Assembly (NCBI GenBank): GCA_905250115.1
Contig: CAJNOI010000083.1
Span: forward strand, 57,650 to 121,649
Direction: 5' to 3'
Source: Adineta steineri
Taxonomy: Eukaryota; Rotifera; Eurotatoria; Adinetida; Adinetidae
DNA: 64,000 nt
A program made the translations under genes and the position numbers. This document shows positions 34,731 to 46,000 of the stretch, piece by piece; position 1 is the first letter of the stretch, and each line of letters opens with the position of its first letter. The notes beneath the pieces are model-generated. The model did not search any database, was not told where the DNA came from, and was given only the letters and a program-made list of their open reading frames with translations.

Positions 34731-36677
34731 ATGGCTGTGAAGACAACAATATTCTCTTTACAAAAACTATTTGGACTTGATGATGAAGCAGCACATACTG
34801 CAACTATTGAACAACAACGAACTCAACCATCTTCCGAGTTTTTGGCATTTACCCATATTATTAAATCAGAACTTCATAAATTTCAAAGAGATGGGAAGAG
34901 CTCTATTGCGGATCTGAAAACACTTAAAGGTGATGCTGTAGCAGATGCTTTAGTGCTATGTCAATTCTCAATAAACATCATGCTTGGAAATCCAGTTGAT
35001 GACAGTCTTTTACAAATAGACAAGATTATTAAAATGCTTTACACTCTACCAAATAATAGTCATTTTGGTGCAATCACAACTAAAATGTTTATTGGTAGTC
35101 TTTGGAATCTACTTCCACATCCGCCTGTAAATTTTCAGAATCAAGTCGGTTATCAATGGAGATTTGCTGATGGTTCTAATAATAATCTTGCTTTTCCTAA
35201 TATTGGTAAATCTGGTCAGAAATATATTCAAAGTTGCTTGCCTAAACGTCCTCAACCAGATATTCTTCCTGATCCAGGTCTTATTTTCGATGAGCTGTTG
35301 AAACGTTGTCCAGACAAGAATGGTAAATTCAAAGGAAGTGAATCTCATATTTCAAGCAATCTCTTCTATTTCGCAACATTTATCACACACGATATATTTG
35401 ATACAGATGGAGCAGATAGAACGATCAATGCAGCAACAAGCTATTTAGATTTAAGTCCACTTTATGGTAGTACACAGCAGGTACAAGATTCTATTCGAAC
35501 TGGCGAAAAAGGTCTTATCAAACCGGATCAATTTGCAGATACTCGATTTTGGCTTCAACCTGCTGGTGTAACAGCTTTACTTGTTCTTTTCAGTCGAAAT
35601 CATAATTATCTAGCAGAAAAACTTCTTCAAATAGATGAACATGGTCGTTTTAGTTCTCTTCAAGATAAAGAACGAGATGAAGCACTTTTTCAAACTGCAA
35701 GACTTATTAATCAACGAACATATATAAATATTGTTCTGCATGATTATATACGTGTTATTCTTGGTGTTAATCGAACAAAAAGTTCATGGGCTTTTGATGT
35801 TTTACAAGACTATTCAGATGTTAGTTCTGGAGGTGACATACCCAACGCAACTGGAAATCAATGTTCAATTGAATTTAACTTTTTATATCGATGGCATCAT
35901 GCAACAAGTGTTGAAGATGAAATATGGATTGAGAATGAAATGTCTAGACTTATTGGTGATTGGAAAGACATGGATATGAAAACAATGTTTCAGAAGATAG
36001 GAGGACTTACACAAGATCAAAAACAAAATCCTCAACTTATGCGTGGTACAAATGGACGTTTTGAAGATAAGGCTCTTGCAAAAGCACTTATTGATGGTTG
36101 TAAGAATGTTTCTGGTGCTTTTGGTGGTCAGAATACTCCTGCTATTTTTCGTAACATTGAAATCAGTGGTATTTTACAAGCTAGACGTTTGGGTCTTTGT
36201 ACTTTAAATGAATATCGTTCTTATTTGAAGTTAAAAAAGTATCAATCATTTCATGGATTGAATCCAATGTTATCTGAACAGCTGGCAAAACTCTACAATA
36301 CAATTGACGATGTTGAATTGTATCCTGGTTTACTCTGTGAACGAAAAAAGTCTAATAGTGATGGAAGTGGAATTTGCGCAAATTATACTACTTCATCTGC
36401 TATATTGGCTGATGCAGTAGCACTTGTTCGAGGTGATCGATTTCATTCTAAAGATGCGACATATTATAATCTAACTAAATTCGGCATGGAAGATAGTCAA
36501 TCTATTGATACAGTTGATTTTGGTACTCTTATTGGAAGAAAATTAATTTTACGACATTTGAATAGTGTCTACAGTCAAAATAATATCTATGCAATCTTTC
36601 CGTTTACATTACCGGATGAAACGTGGAAAAACTTGGGTGAAACACGAACAAATTATGATTTTACTCTACCACTTTAA
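34731..36677 (+). CDS. fatty acid dioxygenase of the heme peroxidase/cyclooxygenase superfamily (Ppo / linoleate diol synthase-like)
   Basis: An intronless 648-residue protein. By family it inserts O2 into polyunsaturated fatty acids to give hydroperoxides. Distal heme His220 lies in FITHDIF. The signature SYLDLSPLYGS is at 237-247, and LFSRNHNYLAE at 286-296. EFNFLYRWHH at 381-390 holds the radical-forming Tyr386 and proximal heme ligand His389, as in cyclooxygenases and fungal PpoA. The best resemblance is to the N-terminal dioxygenase half of fungal psi-factor-producing oxygenases. Those proteins continue into a cytochrome P450 of about 450 residues, which is absent here: the stop at 36677 follows directly and only a GPCR fragment on the other strand comes next. 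The product is probably a released hydroperoxide. No signal peptide seen. Fungal origin is an inference. Confidence 0.9.
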   Translation: MAVKTTIFSLQKLFGLDDEAAHTATIEQQRTQPSSEFLAFTHIIKSELHKFQRDGKSSIADLKTLKGDAVADALVLCQFSINIMLGNPVDDSLLQIDKIIKMLYTLPNNSHFGAITTKMFIGSLWNLLPHPPVNFQNQVGYQWRFADGSNNNLAFPNIGKSGQKYIQSCLPKRPQPDILPDPGLIFDELLKRCPDKNGKFKGSESHISSNLFYFATFITHDIFDTDGADRTINAATSYLDLSPLYGSTQQVQDSIRTGEKGLIKPDQFADTRFWLQPAGVTALLVLFSRNHNYLAEKLLQIDEHGRFSSLQDKERDEALFQTARLINQRTYINIVLHDYIRVILGVNRTKSSWAFDVLQDYSDVSSGGDIPNATGNQCSIEFNFLYRWHHATSVEDEIWIENEMSRLIGDWKDMDMKTMFQKIGGLTQDQKQNPQLMRGTNGRFEDKALAKALIDGCKNVSGAFGGQNTPAIFRNIEISGILQARRLGLCTLNEYRSYLKLKKYQSFHGLNPMLSEQLAKLYNTIDDVELYPGLLCERKKSNSDGSGICANYTTSSAILADAVALVRGDRFHSKDATYYNLTKFGMEDSQSIDTVDFGTLIGRKLILRHLNSVYSQNNIYAIFPFTLPDETWKNLGETRTNYDFTLPL

Positions 36678-36799
36678 GAAACTCTATTAAAATATAGATT
36701 TTTTTTAAAAGGTGACAGATTGGGTATAGGTTATGATTAAAAATTTTGAAATATTCACACATAATAAAAGTAACAAAGCTTTATATCCTCATATGAAAT

Positions 36800-37183
36800 T
36801 TAATGGATTTTATTAATCATAAGTATTACAATATTACGAGGACGAAATTTTTTTGTCCATAATTTTCGAACATGAGGAGATATTATTAATAAAACAATAG
36901 TGACTATACACGTTATTAAACTAAAAGCAAGCCATTGACTTTGCGATAACCACCATGGTAAATATCCTGAAGAAAGATAAATAAAATATGCTATCATTGC
37001 AGGAATTGAAATGGTTAGTAATAATCCAAGAAGAGTACAAATTCTAGAAAGTACAATTAAATCACGTCGTGCACTTATTTGTTGAATTTGTGACATTGTT
37101 AAAATTAAACGATTATTTCCTCGTCTCATTTTTCTTAATGTATATAAATAACATCCAATAGTTGTATATAAAGGAATTGCATA
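36800..37183 (-). CDS. C-terminal part of a 7TM receptor, cut by an assembly gap
   Basis: Open from the gap at 37184 with AIPLYTTIGCYLYTLRKM before the first internal ATG (37129). It then gives a basic loop and two more hydrophobic helices, ending in a basic cytoplasmic tail, as at TM5-TM7 of the GPCR at 16124-17110. There is no sign of the N-terminal half beyond the 10-N gap, so either the gap hides it or unrelated contig ends were joined. Ends 122 bp from the dioxygenase stop, convergent. Confidence 0.65.
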   Translation of the reverse strand, partial: YAIPLYTTIGCYLYTLRKMRRGNNRLILTMSQIQQISARRDLIVLSRICTLLGLLLTISIPAMIAYFIYLSSGYLPWWLSQSQWLAFSLITCIVTIVLLIISPHVRKLWTKKFRPRNIVILMINKIH

Positions 37184-37193
37184 NNNNNNNNNN
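37184..37193. other. assembly gap, 10 N
   Basis: Ten undetermined bases inside a receptor coding sequence. The sequence on the far side (37194-37851) does not continue the receptor. Confidence 0.99.
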
Positions 37194-37851
37194 ATTTATC
37201 GAAGGCAAAATCAATGAATTTAATCTTAGAAACAAACAGTGATACTTATCAGTTCACTTTCGAATGATAATATTATTGTTAAGAATTTCCATGCTGGTTC
37301 ATTAATTTATAGAGTAAAGCAGACAACGGTTAGGCCAATACATCGTTCGTTTTAGACTTGCGATCAGTGAGAAAGACTTTGTCGATCTATATGTATGTTC
37401 TCATGGAGTTTCACTTATCAGTAAGATTAATTTTCGATAAAAAAATATATATAAAGCTATTTATCAATATATGAAATAACCATTTTTTTAATTTTATTTT
37501 GAAAGTAGCTATGTGCACCTAAATAGTTATCTAAAATGGCATCTTCAGGTTAGATGTAGATAATTAAAGAAATATGATCTACATCCACTCTCAAGGCGAA
37601 TAGCACTAGAAAATAAGAAGTTTTGATGAAATTTTAGAATATTTAATATTATATATTATGTTTGAAGAAATAAAAAAAATAAAGCAAGCATAACTTTTGG
37701 AGACAGCAAATGCAATTCAAATCTTTTCAGAGTTCTTATTATTGAAATACATAGGGAGCACTTGACAATGTACATGTAGATATGCATGGGTATGATGATC
37801 ATAAATTGTTTGTTGTAAATTGTATATATATATGATACGTAATTAAGTTTT

Positions 37852-40404
37852 CTAAAAACGAGTTCGAACCTGATTCGTTTCAGTAAATGGCATATGATCA
37901 GGTGGTGCACCGTTAATCTCTATATTTATCTTGTCATTAAATCGTGCACCTTCAGTCGACATAAGTATATTCATGCCGGAAGCTTCAGTTTTTTGTACTT
38001 CATCTGCTGCAATACCTAAATTATCACGTGGAATCCAAATTATAGGCTTAGGATCTCGTAATGCCGGGTGTAAATATGCGTTCTCCATTGTATTATCATA
38101 TACCTCATTCACAGCCTGATCTACAGTGCTAACACTGTCACTGTCATTGATTGATTGACGATGGTTCAGAATTCTGGTTACTTTCTTCGTTATTCCAAAT
38201 TTTCCACTAACGGGGATATCCCGTTGTGAGAATTCTTCTGCATCAATAGGTAAATAATAGGTAAGAGGATCGAAGCTAGTACACATCGTATACTGTACAG
38301 CAACTGTAATAGCGATAGATACACACATGAAAATAGCTTCAACAATAGCTGATTGTGAACCGGAATCATTTTGTGCGAGAAAGAATAATGTTGCAAGCAT
38401 AATTTCCATAAGATAAATGCCTGTAAACGATTGATAAATAGCTCTTGGAAACGCGAGACCACCAGCATCATTGGGAAAGTCAGTAACATAAAACATTGTG
38501 TAAGCATAAGCAATATAGAATAAACCAAATGCTAATCCAGAAATGAGAAGCATTAATGGTGCAATGATCGAATAAACGAGCGTGATGACGATAAAATTTG
38601 TAAAAACAGGAAATATCGTACCCCAATTGAGACTACTTAGTGTAAAATATCGTTTCCATTTTTTTCTCGGTGTATTATCAAATAATTTACCCAAAAGATA
38701 AAATAAAATGAGCGTAGCAATTTGTAATAAAAGACTTGGTGCCATAGTCAATCCTTGTAATGCCAGAAAGCTAAAGAAAAAATTGCTAGCAGTTGGAATA
38801 TTAGCAGCAAGAATGATTGCAGCACTCGACGGATTTTGAATAATCATAACTATAACACTTGAAACACTACTGGAAATAGTGACGAATAGAAAAGCATGAG
38901 CAACTTGAAAAACAAAGTAAGATCCTTGTACATAACGATCGATTGCGTCGGTAGTTGGAATTCCCGTTGTTTTTGCAAATAATCTTAGTATAATAGGAAG
39001 TAATGCCATCAAAATTGATAAGAGAATAGTTGGTAGAAGACCAGTTATTAAGCCTAGAACAACGCTCGGTATGTCGTTCAGGAATTGAAGAAATGTCAAT
39101 TTTTCTGTAAGATAAGTTATATTAGACAGAATACCAACGAAAGCAACAGGAATTGCCCAAAAGACAATGAGAACAGCAGTTGCTGCAAACACGGCGATTT
39201 CTCTAATTTTCTGTTCGTAGTAAGTTAATTTCAAATTTGACCAAACGATATTTGTTGGTTTTATATCGATATAACGAGGTGTCATTGCTAAAGGAATCGA
39301 AGCGGCAACACTTTGAACAGCCAGATGAGCTGCTATTGGTTTATTGAATTGAATGAATGCAGAATTTATAGCTGCATAATTATCTAGGGTTGTTTTTGCT
39401 TGTTCGATTTCAGTATTTAATTTTGAAATGGTTTCTTTACAATGTGTAAGTGCATCAACTTTTTTACCAAAACATAGAGAAGAAAGTAATGGAATAGATC
39501 CAATTTTCATTGTGGGTCGTTTTTTCTCCGGAATATATCTATCCATAGCATCTTCTCCAATTACTATAGGATATACTTTTGTATCCGCATTTTTTTTGTG
39601 ACGTTTTGCCTCGGTTTTTAATGCAGTTTTGATCAATTTACATTCGATTGCCTCAAGTTTGTCTACTAATTTCGTACGTTCCTTTGCTTTATCAGGAAGA
39701 TCTTCGAGATCTCGATTCAACCAAATATGTTTTACTCCACCGGGTAATTGATTAAAAATTCGAAAGAGAATATCTTGTGACATGTACGGTTTAGGTATTG
39801 CAGTTACGAGAATAGTTGTTGCACTGGCACGAGACTGATACGCAGGACTTCTTAGGAGTGTTTGACGTTTTCTAACAAAAATTTTCATTTCTATGTATAA
39901 AATGTAGAGATATATACCAATAAAAACATAGCCGAGTACTAAAGGAGCGATGTAACGAGAAGAATTACTGGGTAAAATATTGCCAAAAGTTAATATATCG
40001 AGTCCTTTCTTACCATAAGCTTCACCTTTTCCGTCAACGGTATATATAGGAAATAAAACGATTCCTACAAGAACGAATGAACTCAGAAAAAAGAACGCAT
40101 GAATATAGAGATAGCGCGCAAAAAAGTACGCATCAAGACCAGAAGTACGAATAAGTTCTTCTTGAGGCATTTTTAATAAAGCAGGTAACCAACCCCAAGG
40201 TGTTTTAGGTAAAGGTTCGACACGTCGATTTTCATCTCCAATATATGTTTTTGGTTCATAAATACGTTTGAATATTGTTCTAACAATAATAAATATAATA
40301 ATTTCAACAACAGCAACTACTGCCGAGACTATAAGTGTTGTAAAAAATTGTGAAAGTGAAGATCCTTGCATGCTTTGCGCAACATTGGTTGTATTGCTTG
40401 CCAT
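37852..40404 (-). CDS. CSC1/OSCA/TMEM63-type calcium-permeable osmosensitive channel (RSN1 family)
   Basis: An intronless 850-residue membrane protein. Order: TM near 22-45, then the N-terminal TM block to about 180, a cytosolic domain (about 185-375) with paired RNA-recognition-like strands (ATTILVTAIP, AFIQFNKPIAAHLA), then the core RSN1_7TM block from about 395 to 700 (AIPVAFVGILSNI; GSYFVFQVAHAFLF; PTASNFFFSFLALQGL). The C-terminal cytosolic tail includes HPALRDPKPIIWIPRDNLGI, a phosphate-metabolism-type motif I know from fungal members and not from animal TMEM63 or plant OSCA. By family it opens under membrane tension or hyperosmotic shock and passes Ca2+. The tail and absence of introns favour a fungal-like origin (inference). 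Confidence 0.9.
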   Translation of the reverse strand: MASNTTNVAQSMQGSSLSQFFTTLIVSAVVAVVEIIIFIIVRTIFKRIYEPKTYIGDENRRVEPLPKTPWGWLPALLKMPQEELIRTSGLDAYFFARYLYIHAFFFLSSFVLVGIVLFPIYTVDGKGEAYGKKGLDILTFGNILPSNSSRYIAPLVLGYVFIGIYLYILYIEMKIFVRKRQTLLRSPAYQSRASATTILVTAIPKPYMSQDILFRIFNQLPGGVKHIWLNRDLEDLPDKAKERTKLVDKLEAIECKLIKTALKTEAKRHKKNADTKVYPIVIGEDAMDRYIPEKKRPTMKIGSIPLLSSLCFGKKVDALTHCKETISKLNTEIEQAKTTLDNYAAINSAFIQFNKPIAAHLAVQSVAASIPLAMTPRYIDIKPTNIVWSNLKLTYYEQKIREIAVFAATAVLIVFWAIPVAFVGILSNITYLTEKLTFLQFLNDIPSVVLGLITGLLPTILLSILMALLPIILRLFAKTTGIPTTDAIDRYVQGSYFVFQVAHAFLFVTISSSVSSVIVMIIQNPSSAAIILAANIPTASNFFFSFLALQGLTMAPSLLLQIATLILFYLLGKLFDNTPRKKWKRYFTLSSLNWGTIFPVFTNFIVITLVYSIIAPLMLLISGLAFGLFYIAYAYTMFYVTDFPNDAGGLAFPRAIYQSFTGIYLMEIMLATLFFLAQNDSGSQSAIVEAIFMCVSIAITVAVQYTMCTSFDPLTYYLPIDAEEFSQRDIPVSGKFGITKKVTRILNHRQSINDSDSVSTVDQAVNEVYDNTMENAYLHPALRDPKPIIWIPRDNLGIAADEVQKTEASGMNILMSTEGARFNDKINIEINGAPPDHMPFTETNQVRTRF

Positions 40405-41423
40405 TTATGAGTAAATATTGACAAATCGAATTATATAGTAAAACTAAAAATAATAATGCACAAGTATTTATTGTATTGTCATTCTCTCATACTTATGTAT
40501 ATAATATAGTTAATAGTTTCTTTTTTTTCTCGTTACCTTTGACAACACTGACAACTCGTTATATGACGAGAGAAATATAAATATAAAAGAACAGAAGGGT
40601 AAATGAGTCGTTTTGATGTAGTGCTTCAAGATTCACAGTAGAGAAGAAAAAAAACGTCCTTCAGAAACAATACTGCTAGAAGGATGGTAAGTTTTTTAAG
40701 GACTAACATCAGTCTATTGCGATGCGATATATATGCTGTATATGAAGAACAGAAAGAGAAAAGAACTATGAGAAAAAAAAGAAGGTAATTTGAATGAAAT
40801 GATTCACACCCGCCTTTATTCTCCTCAAGCGATGTGAATATTCACTTGATGAGTAATTGTTAAATATGTGATAAATACATATACATAAATATAAATAATA
40901 AAAAAGGTATTTCGTCTATAATTAATACAAAAAATTCTAAATAAAGCTACAAAATCTTACTATATCATTTAAGTTTTGTTTTGAGTGTAAATATTAAAAA
41001 AGAAGGTATCATGTTCGTTTGTTATAGTATACAACTGCTCAATTCGATAAATAATATCAATGACAATATAATTTTGTCTTTGAATTTGATAAAAAATTTA
41101 CTTCTATATAATTTATAACTATTTACTAAAATAAGTTTTATCGAGTCATAAACTTTACTTTACAATGAATTGTACATGATGTATCTCAGAGAAGACATAA
41201 AACAATGAATCATTGTATTTTAAAACAAAAAAATATTTATTCTCGTAACTGATGACATCCATGCGTTATGGAAAGAATTTCACTAACAGCTTCAACAAAA
41301 AAACAAACATTATTAAATGAAAAAAACCATCAAAAGAAATAGCTAATCAAATATATTACATTTTTTATCGTAACTAGTTACCTTCCTGTAAGAAAAAAAT
41401 AATGTCCAATATGAAATTCGAAA
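40405..41423. other. gene-free AT-rich spacer
   Basis: Between the channel gene start and the 3' end of the dioxygenase-like gene, both minus strand. No repeat or gene recognised. Confidence 0.5.
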
Positions 41424-42630
41424 TCACATATCCGTTAGTTGACTTGTTGTTTCATCATTGAACTCAATATCAGTACCAAATATAAGAGATTGCTGGTATG
41501 TGGAAAGACGAAGTGGTTTTGCAATACCATGTTGTGGTCCGCCTATACAAATCTATTATATCATTTTGTCGTTATTGAAATATTACTTACCAGAAACATG
41601 TAGTTCAGCAGGCCAATGTGTACAAGACTTTCTGTCTATAACCAATCCTTTTCTGGTCTCTCGAAATTTATCGAGTTTGTCGGGTGGAACCATAGCTGTA
41701 GGACTCATACAAATATATGCAACAATGCGCAATAATCGAGGATATTGACTTTTAATTGAACTTTTTATTTTTTTTATGTTACTGTTAGTATCGAGACCTG
41801 GCGTATTACAATGAATACATCGAGAATCAAACACTACAAGATCACCTGCTTGGCATTTAACTAAACGCGGTTGAAATTGTTGTAACAAAGAATGTGTTTT
41901 AGGTACGTTGATGGAATTGGTACCCGCATTGTTCTTATCAGCAATTGATCGAAGTTCATCAAAATGTTTATGTGACTGAGGTACAACAACAAGACCACCA
42001 GTAGATTCATCATTATCTGTTAAAGATACAAAACCTTGGATCGAACAACGATTAGACTTTTCCATTGGATTCTGTAAATAGAAAATATATAAATTATTTG
42101 AACAAAAACGACTAGGCAATAATACATACTTGATCACAATGATACCATCCACTTACTGTCTTCCAAAAAGGATTTATATGCCAATCACGAAAGCAACCAG
42201 CAGCATCGAATGATACAAGTAGTTCAGGTGTTTTCCAAATTTCTGTAAAAATCTTTTTTACATTTGGATTACCTCGGATCGACCACATAAATTGTGAGTG
42301 ACCAAAACCGTCATCTGACAATATTCCGAACTCAGGCGCTCCAGGCCATGCGTCATCCCATGTTTTTGCATCGTCTCGCTTAATAAAATATGGTGGTAAT
42401 AAACTTTCGAAATGTTCCCATAATAAATCGATATTCAAAGTAATCTCATTAGGCGAAAGCACAGTAGAGAATACTGCATAACCATGTTCGTTTAAATGGT
42501 CGATACCTTGTTGTATCTGTTCTGCATCATTAACAGTAAAACGAGGAGAATCAAATTCGTAATCAATAGGAGAAATGGAATTTGATCTCGCTGTCTTTAT
42601 TGATGATGATGTAGATATATATTGACCCAT
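41424..42630 (-). CDS. phytanoyl-CoA dioxygenase (PhyH)-like Fe(II)/2-oxoglutarate oxygenase, three exons
   Basis: Exons (transcript order) 42630-42130, 42071-41591 and 41542-41424, with matching phases; 1101 nt, 366 residues. The double-stranded beta-helix iron site is visible: H-x-D in SGWYHCDQ at the end of exon 1, and the distal His in VVFDSRCIHCNTPG. The Arg of PRLLRIVAY would bind 2-oxoglutarate. GGLVVVPQSHKHF matches the PhyH-family core. The N-terminus (MGQYIS) carries a Gly2 in a myristoylation-like context. The substrate cannot be told from sequence; family members hydroxylate acyl-CoAs, alkaloids or phosphonates. The final exon (GGPQHGIAKPLRLSTYQQSL) is short and easily missed. Confidence 0.88.
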
Positions 42631-42953
42631 GAATGAGTTAACAATATATTACTTCAAACTAAATCTGTCGACTGTTTTGTTTTAAAAAATAAGTAAAAAA
42701 TATTTTTCACTATTTAAAATATGACGAGTTACAAAAAAGAAATAAAAGAAAATAAACCATGCACTCTAATAAGTGTGACTGACTCATCTGATAAATATAT
42801 TCGTCGAAAGACAAAATGAGTAAGTACATCAAACCGACAGAGACATGCGTTATATGACACTTTTTTTTCTCATGTTTCTAAACGATGACAAGTAAAGTAT
42901 TTATTTATTGCGATGAGACATACATGAATCACTGTTATATGTAGATTGTGCGT

Positions 42954-43010
42954 AATCTTGAGGGTGTGAGTGCGCGATAGATATAATACTCACACTCACA
43001 CCCTCAACAT
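42954..43010. repeat. TGTGGG foldback repeat just downstream of the TRPM-LRR gene
   Basis: AATCTTGAGGGTGTGAGTGC opposite CACTCACACCCTCAACATG, 80 bp after the stop of the large minus-strand gene. A strong hairpin in the 3' region of its transcript. Confidence 0.75.
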
Positions 43011-43089
43011 GTTTTTTGTTTATTAAATAATATATTTTAAAAGAAAAGGACTATATAATATAAATCAATGTCAATTAAAAACAGTTATT

Positions 43090-46000
43090 TTAGAGAAACA
43101 ACTTCAATCCAGTATTTTGTCTTAAAGTTTGAATCACTCGACGTTTGGATCTTTTTCCTATATAATTGTTTTCGAGATGAAGAATGGTTAGAACCTATAG
43201 AAGAAATATAAAGATCTTTACGATAAAGAAAAGAAGAAAGAATGCTACCTCATTGTTTCGAAAGGCATCAGCTAAATGTTGTACACCTTTATCTCCAATT
43301 GCATTATCCGCAACATCGAGAGTAGTCAATGTCTATATAAAAAAAAGTCGAGAATATCGACAATAGCATGACAAAGTGTTATATAATTACCTTATTATTT
43401 CGAAGAGAATCAGCTAGATATTGTATCCCTTTATCACCAATTGCATTTAATCGAAGATGAAGCGTAGTAAATGTCTATAAGAGAATAGTAAAGGCTTCGA
43501 CGACTATAAGAGAATAACAGATTACCTCATTATCTCGTAAAATATTTGCCAAATATTGTGCTCCTTCGACACCGATTTCATTTGAACCAAGATGGAGACT
43601 AGTAAGCGTCTATATTCGAAAATTATATGTATCATGAATACAAACAAAAGAGACTATTTACTGTATTATTTTGAAAAGCATTACTTAGATACTGTGTACC
43701 AATGGCACCAATAGCATTATATGAGAGATCAAGATTGATAAGTGTCTATATGAAAACAATAGAAATATCAATAGTGGACATCGAGAGAAAATGATCCTAT
43801 TACCGTGTTATTTTGAAAAGCATCTGCCAGATATTGTGCTCCTTCAGCACTGATTGCATTATCCGAAAGATTCAGAGTGGTAAGTGTCTATGTGAATTAA
43901 AAAATGCACTTATAAATAATAGAGTAAAAAAAATAACTTATCATTACATTGTTGTCTTTAAAAGCTTCAGCTAAATATTGTACACCTTTATCTCCGATTT
44001 CAATTGACTGAAGATCGATTGTAGTAAATGTCTACACGAAAAAAAGATTAATGATCAGAAAAGAAAATATATTTGCCTGATTATCATGAAATGCTTTCGC
44101 TAAATATTGCATCGCTTCTGTATCAATCTCATTCGATCCAAGGTATATACTAGTAAGTGTCTATAAGCGAAAAGTAAAGATAATAATGACAAAAAATGCA
44201 AAGAAAAATAGTCACTTTATTATCTCGAAAAGCATCGACCAAATATTTTACTCCTTCATCATCGATTTTGTTTGATCCTACATCAAGTGAAGTCAATGTC
44301 TATGTGAAGAAAAATGAAAATATACTAAAAAAAAGCCAAATAGATATTACTTTATTGTTTCGAAAAGCATCCGCTAAATAACGTGCTCCTTCAGTACCAA
44401 TTCCATTTGATCGAAGATTGAGTGTAGTGAGTGTCTATCGGATATATATAATTATTTTAGCATTACGAAGAAAAGTGAAAACTATTTACTGTATTATTTC
44501 GAAAAATATCAGCTAAAGATCGTATGCCTTCAACACCAATTGCATTCAACGTCAAATCAAGTGTAGTGAGTGTCTATACGTAAGAAAATTTGAGTGGTAA
44601 ATGAAGGAAAGATGTATTTACTGTATTATTTCGAAAAGCATCAGCTAAATATTGTGTCCCTTCGGCACCAATTATATTTGACGTAAGATCGAGTGTAGTA
44701 AGTGTCTGTATGAGAATAATAAAAATATGAATTATAGGACAAGAAAATAACCTTATTATTTTGTAAAGCAACAGCTAGACGTTGACTACCTTTTGGATCA
44801 ATTTTTAAGTCTCGAAGGCGAAGTGTGGTAATACTCTGTTTAAAGAATTGAGATGTGAAATAAAATGAAAAAGTTGAAATTACTTTGGTACGTTGTAACG
44901 CATCTGCTACAGCTTCAGGTACTCCAATTAAAACGTCAGTTGTTGCTGGGCTCTGGGTGTCGAGTGTTTGTATCTTTAAATGAAAATGTAAACAAAATAT
45001 CTAACAAGAAAATAACAATCAATACATATGTTCTTAAAATCTCAGAGACTTGTCGGATGTCTTTGTCGTTCTTATCACTTCGTTGAAGATAGACTTTGCT
45101 GAGTGTCTATGCAATCAATGTTAGGATATCATTGAAAATCAAAAACAAATAGATTTACTTTGTTATCTTCAAAAGCATTAGCCATATATTGTGCTTCATC
45201 AGCACTGATTTCATTATCTGATAGATCGAGTGTGGTAAGAGTCTATGTAAGAAAAATATAGGTATGAATAATAAAAAGAAATTGAACAAAATAATTACTG
45301 TATTTTCTCGAAAAGCATCAACTAGATAATGTATTCCTTGATCACCAATTTTATTGTCCGAAAGATTGAGTATAGTGAGTGTCTACATATAAAAGACAAA
45401 TGTAGATAAGACAAGTATAAAAATGAAAGATAATAACTGTGTTATTTCGCAAAGCATCTGCTAGATGTTGAATCCCATCGAAGTCCATTTTATTACTGGA
45501 CAAATCAAGTTCGGTAAGTGTCTATATAAAAGATAAATGATAGTATTGACATGAGCAATTGAAGAGAAAGATATTGACTGTATTATTGAGAAATGTATCA
45601 GCTAAATATTGTACACCTTCACTGCCGATTTTAGTATTTGAGAGATTGAGCGTTGTGAGTGTCTATGCAAAAGAAATAGTAATATAGAGAATTATAGAAA
45701 AAGATTTACTTTGTTATCTCGAAAAGCATCAGCTAAATATTTCACTCCTTCCACGCTGATTCTATTGTCTGAGAGATCAAATGTAGTAAGTGTCTATATA
45801 ACAAAATTATTTGTATATATAAGAAAATTTTCTTTGTTTTACCGTGTTATATCGAAAAGCATCAATTAAAGATCGTGATCCTTTGGCACGAATTCCATTT
45901 GATCCAAGATGAAGTTTGGTAAGTGTCTAAAATAAAGAAGTACATATGTCCATGATAGAAAGAAAAATATGATTACCGTATTCCCATGAAAAGCATCAGC

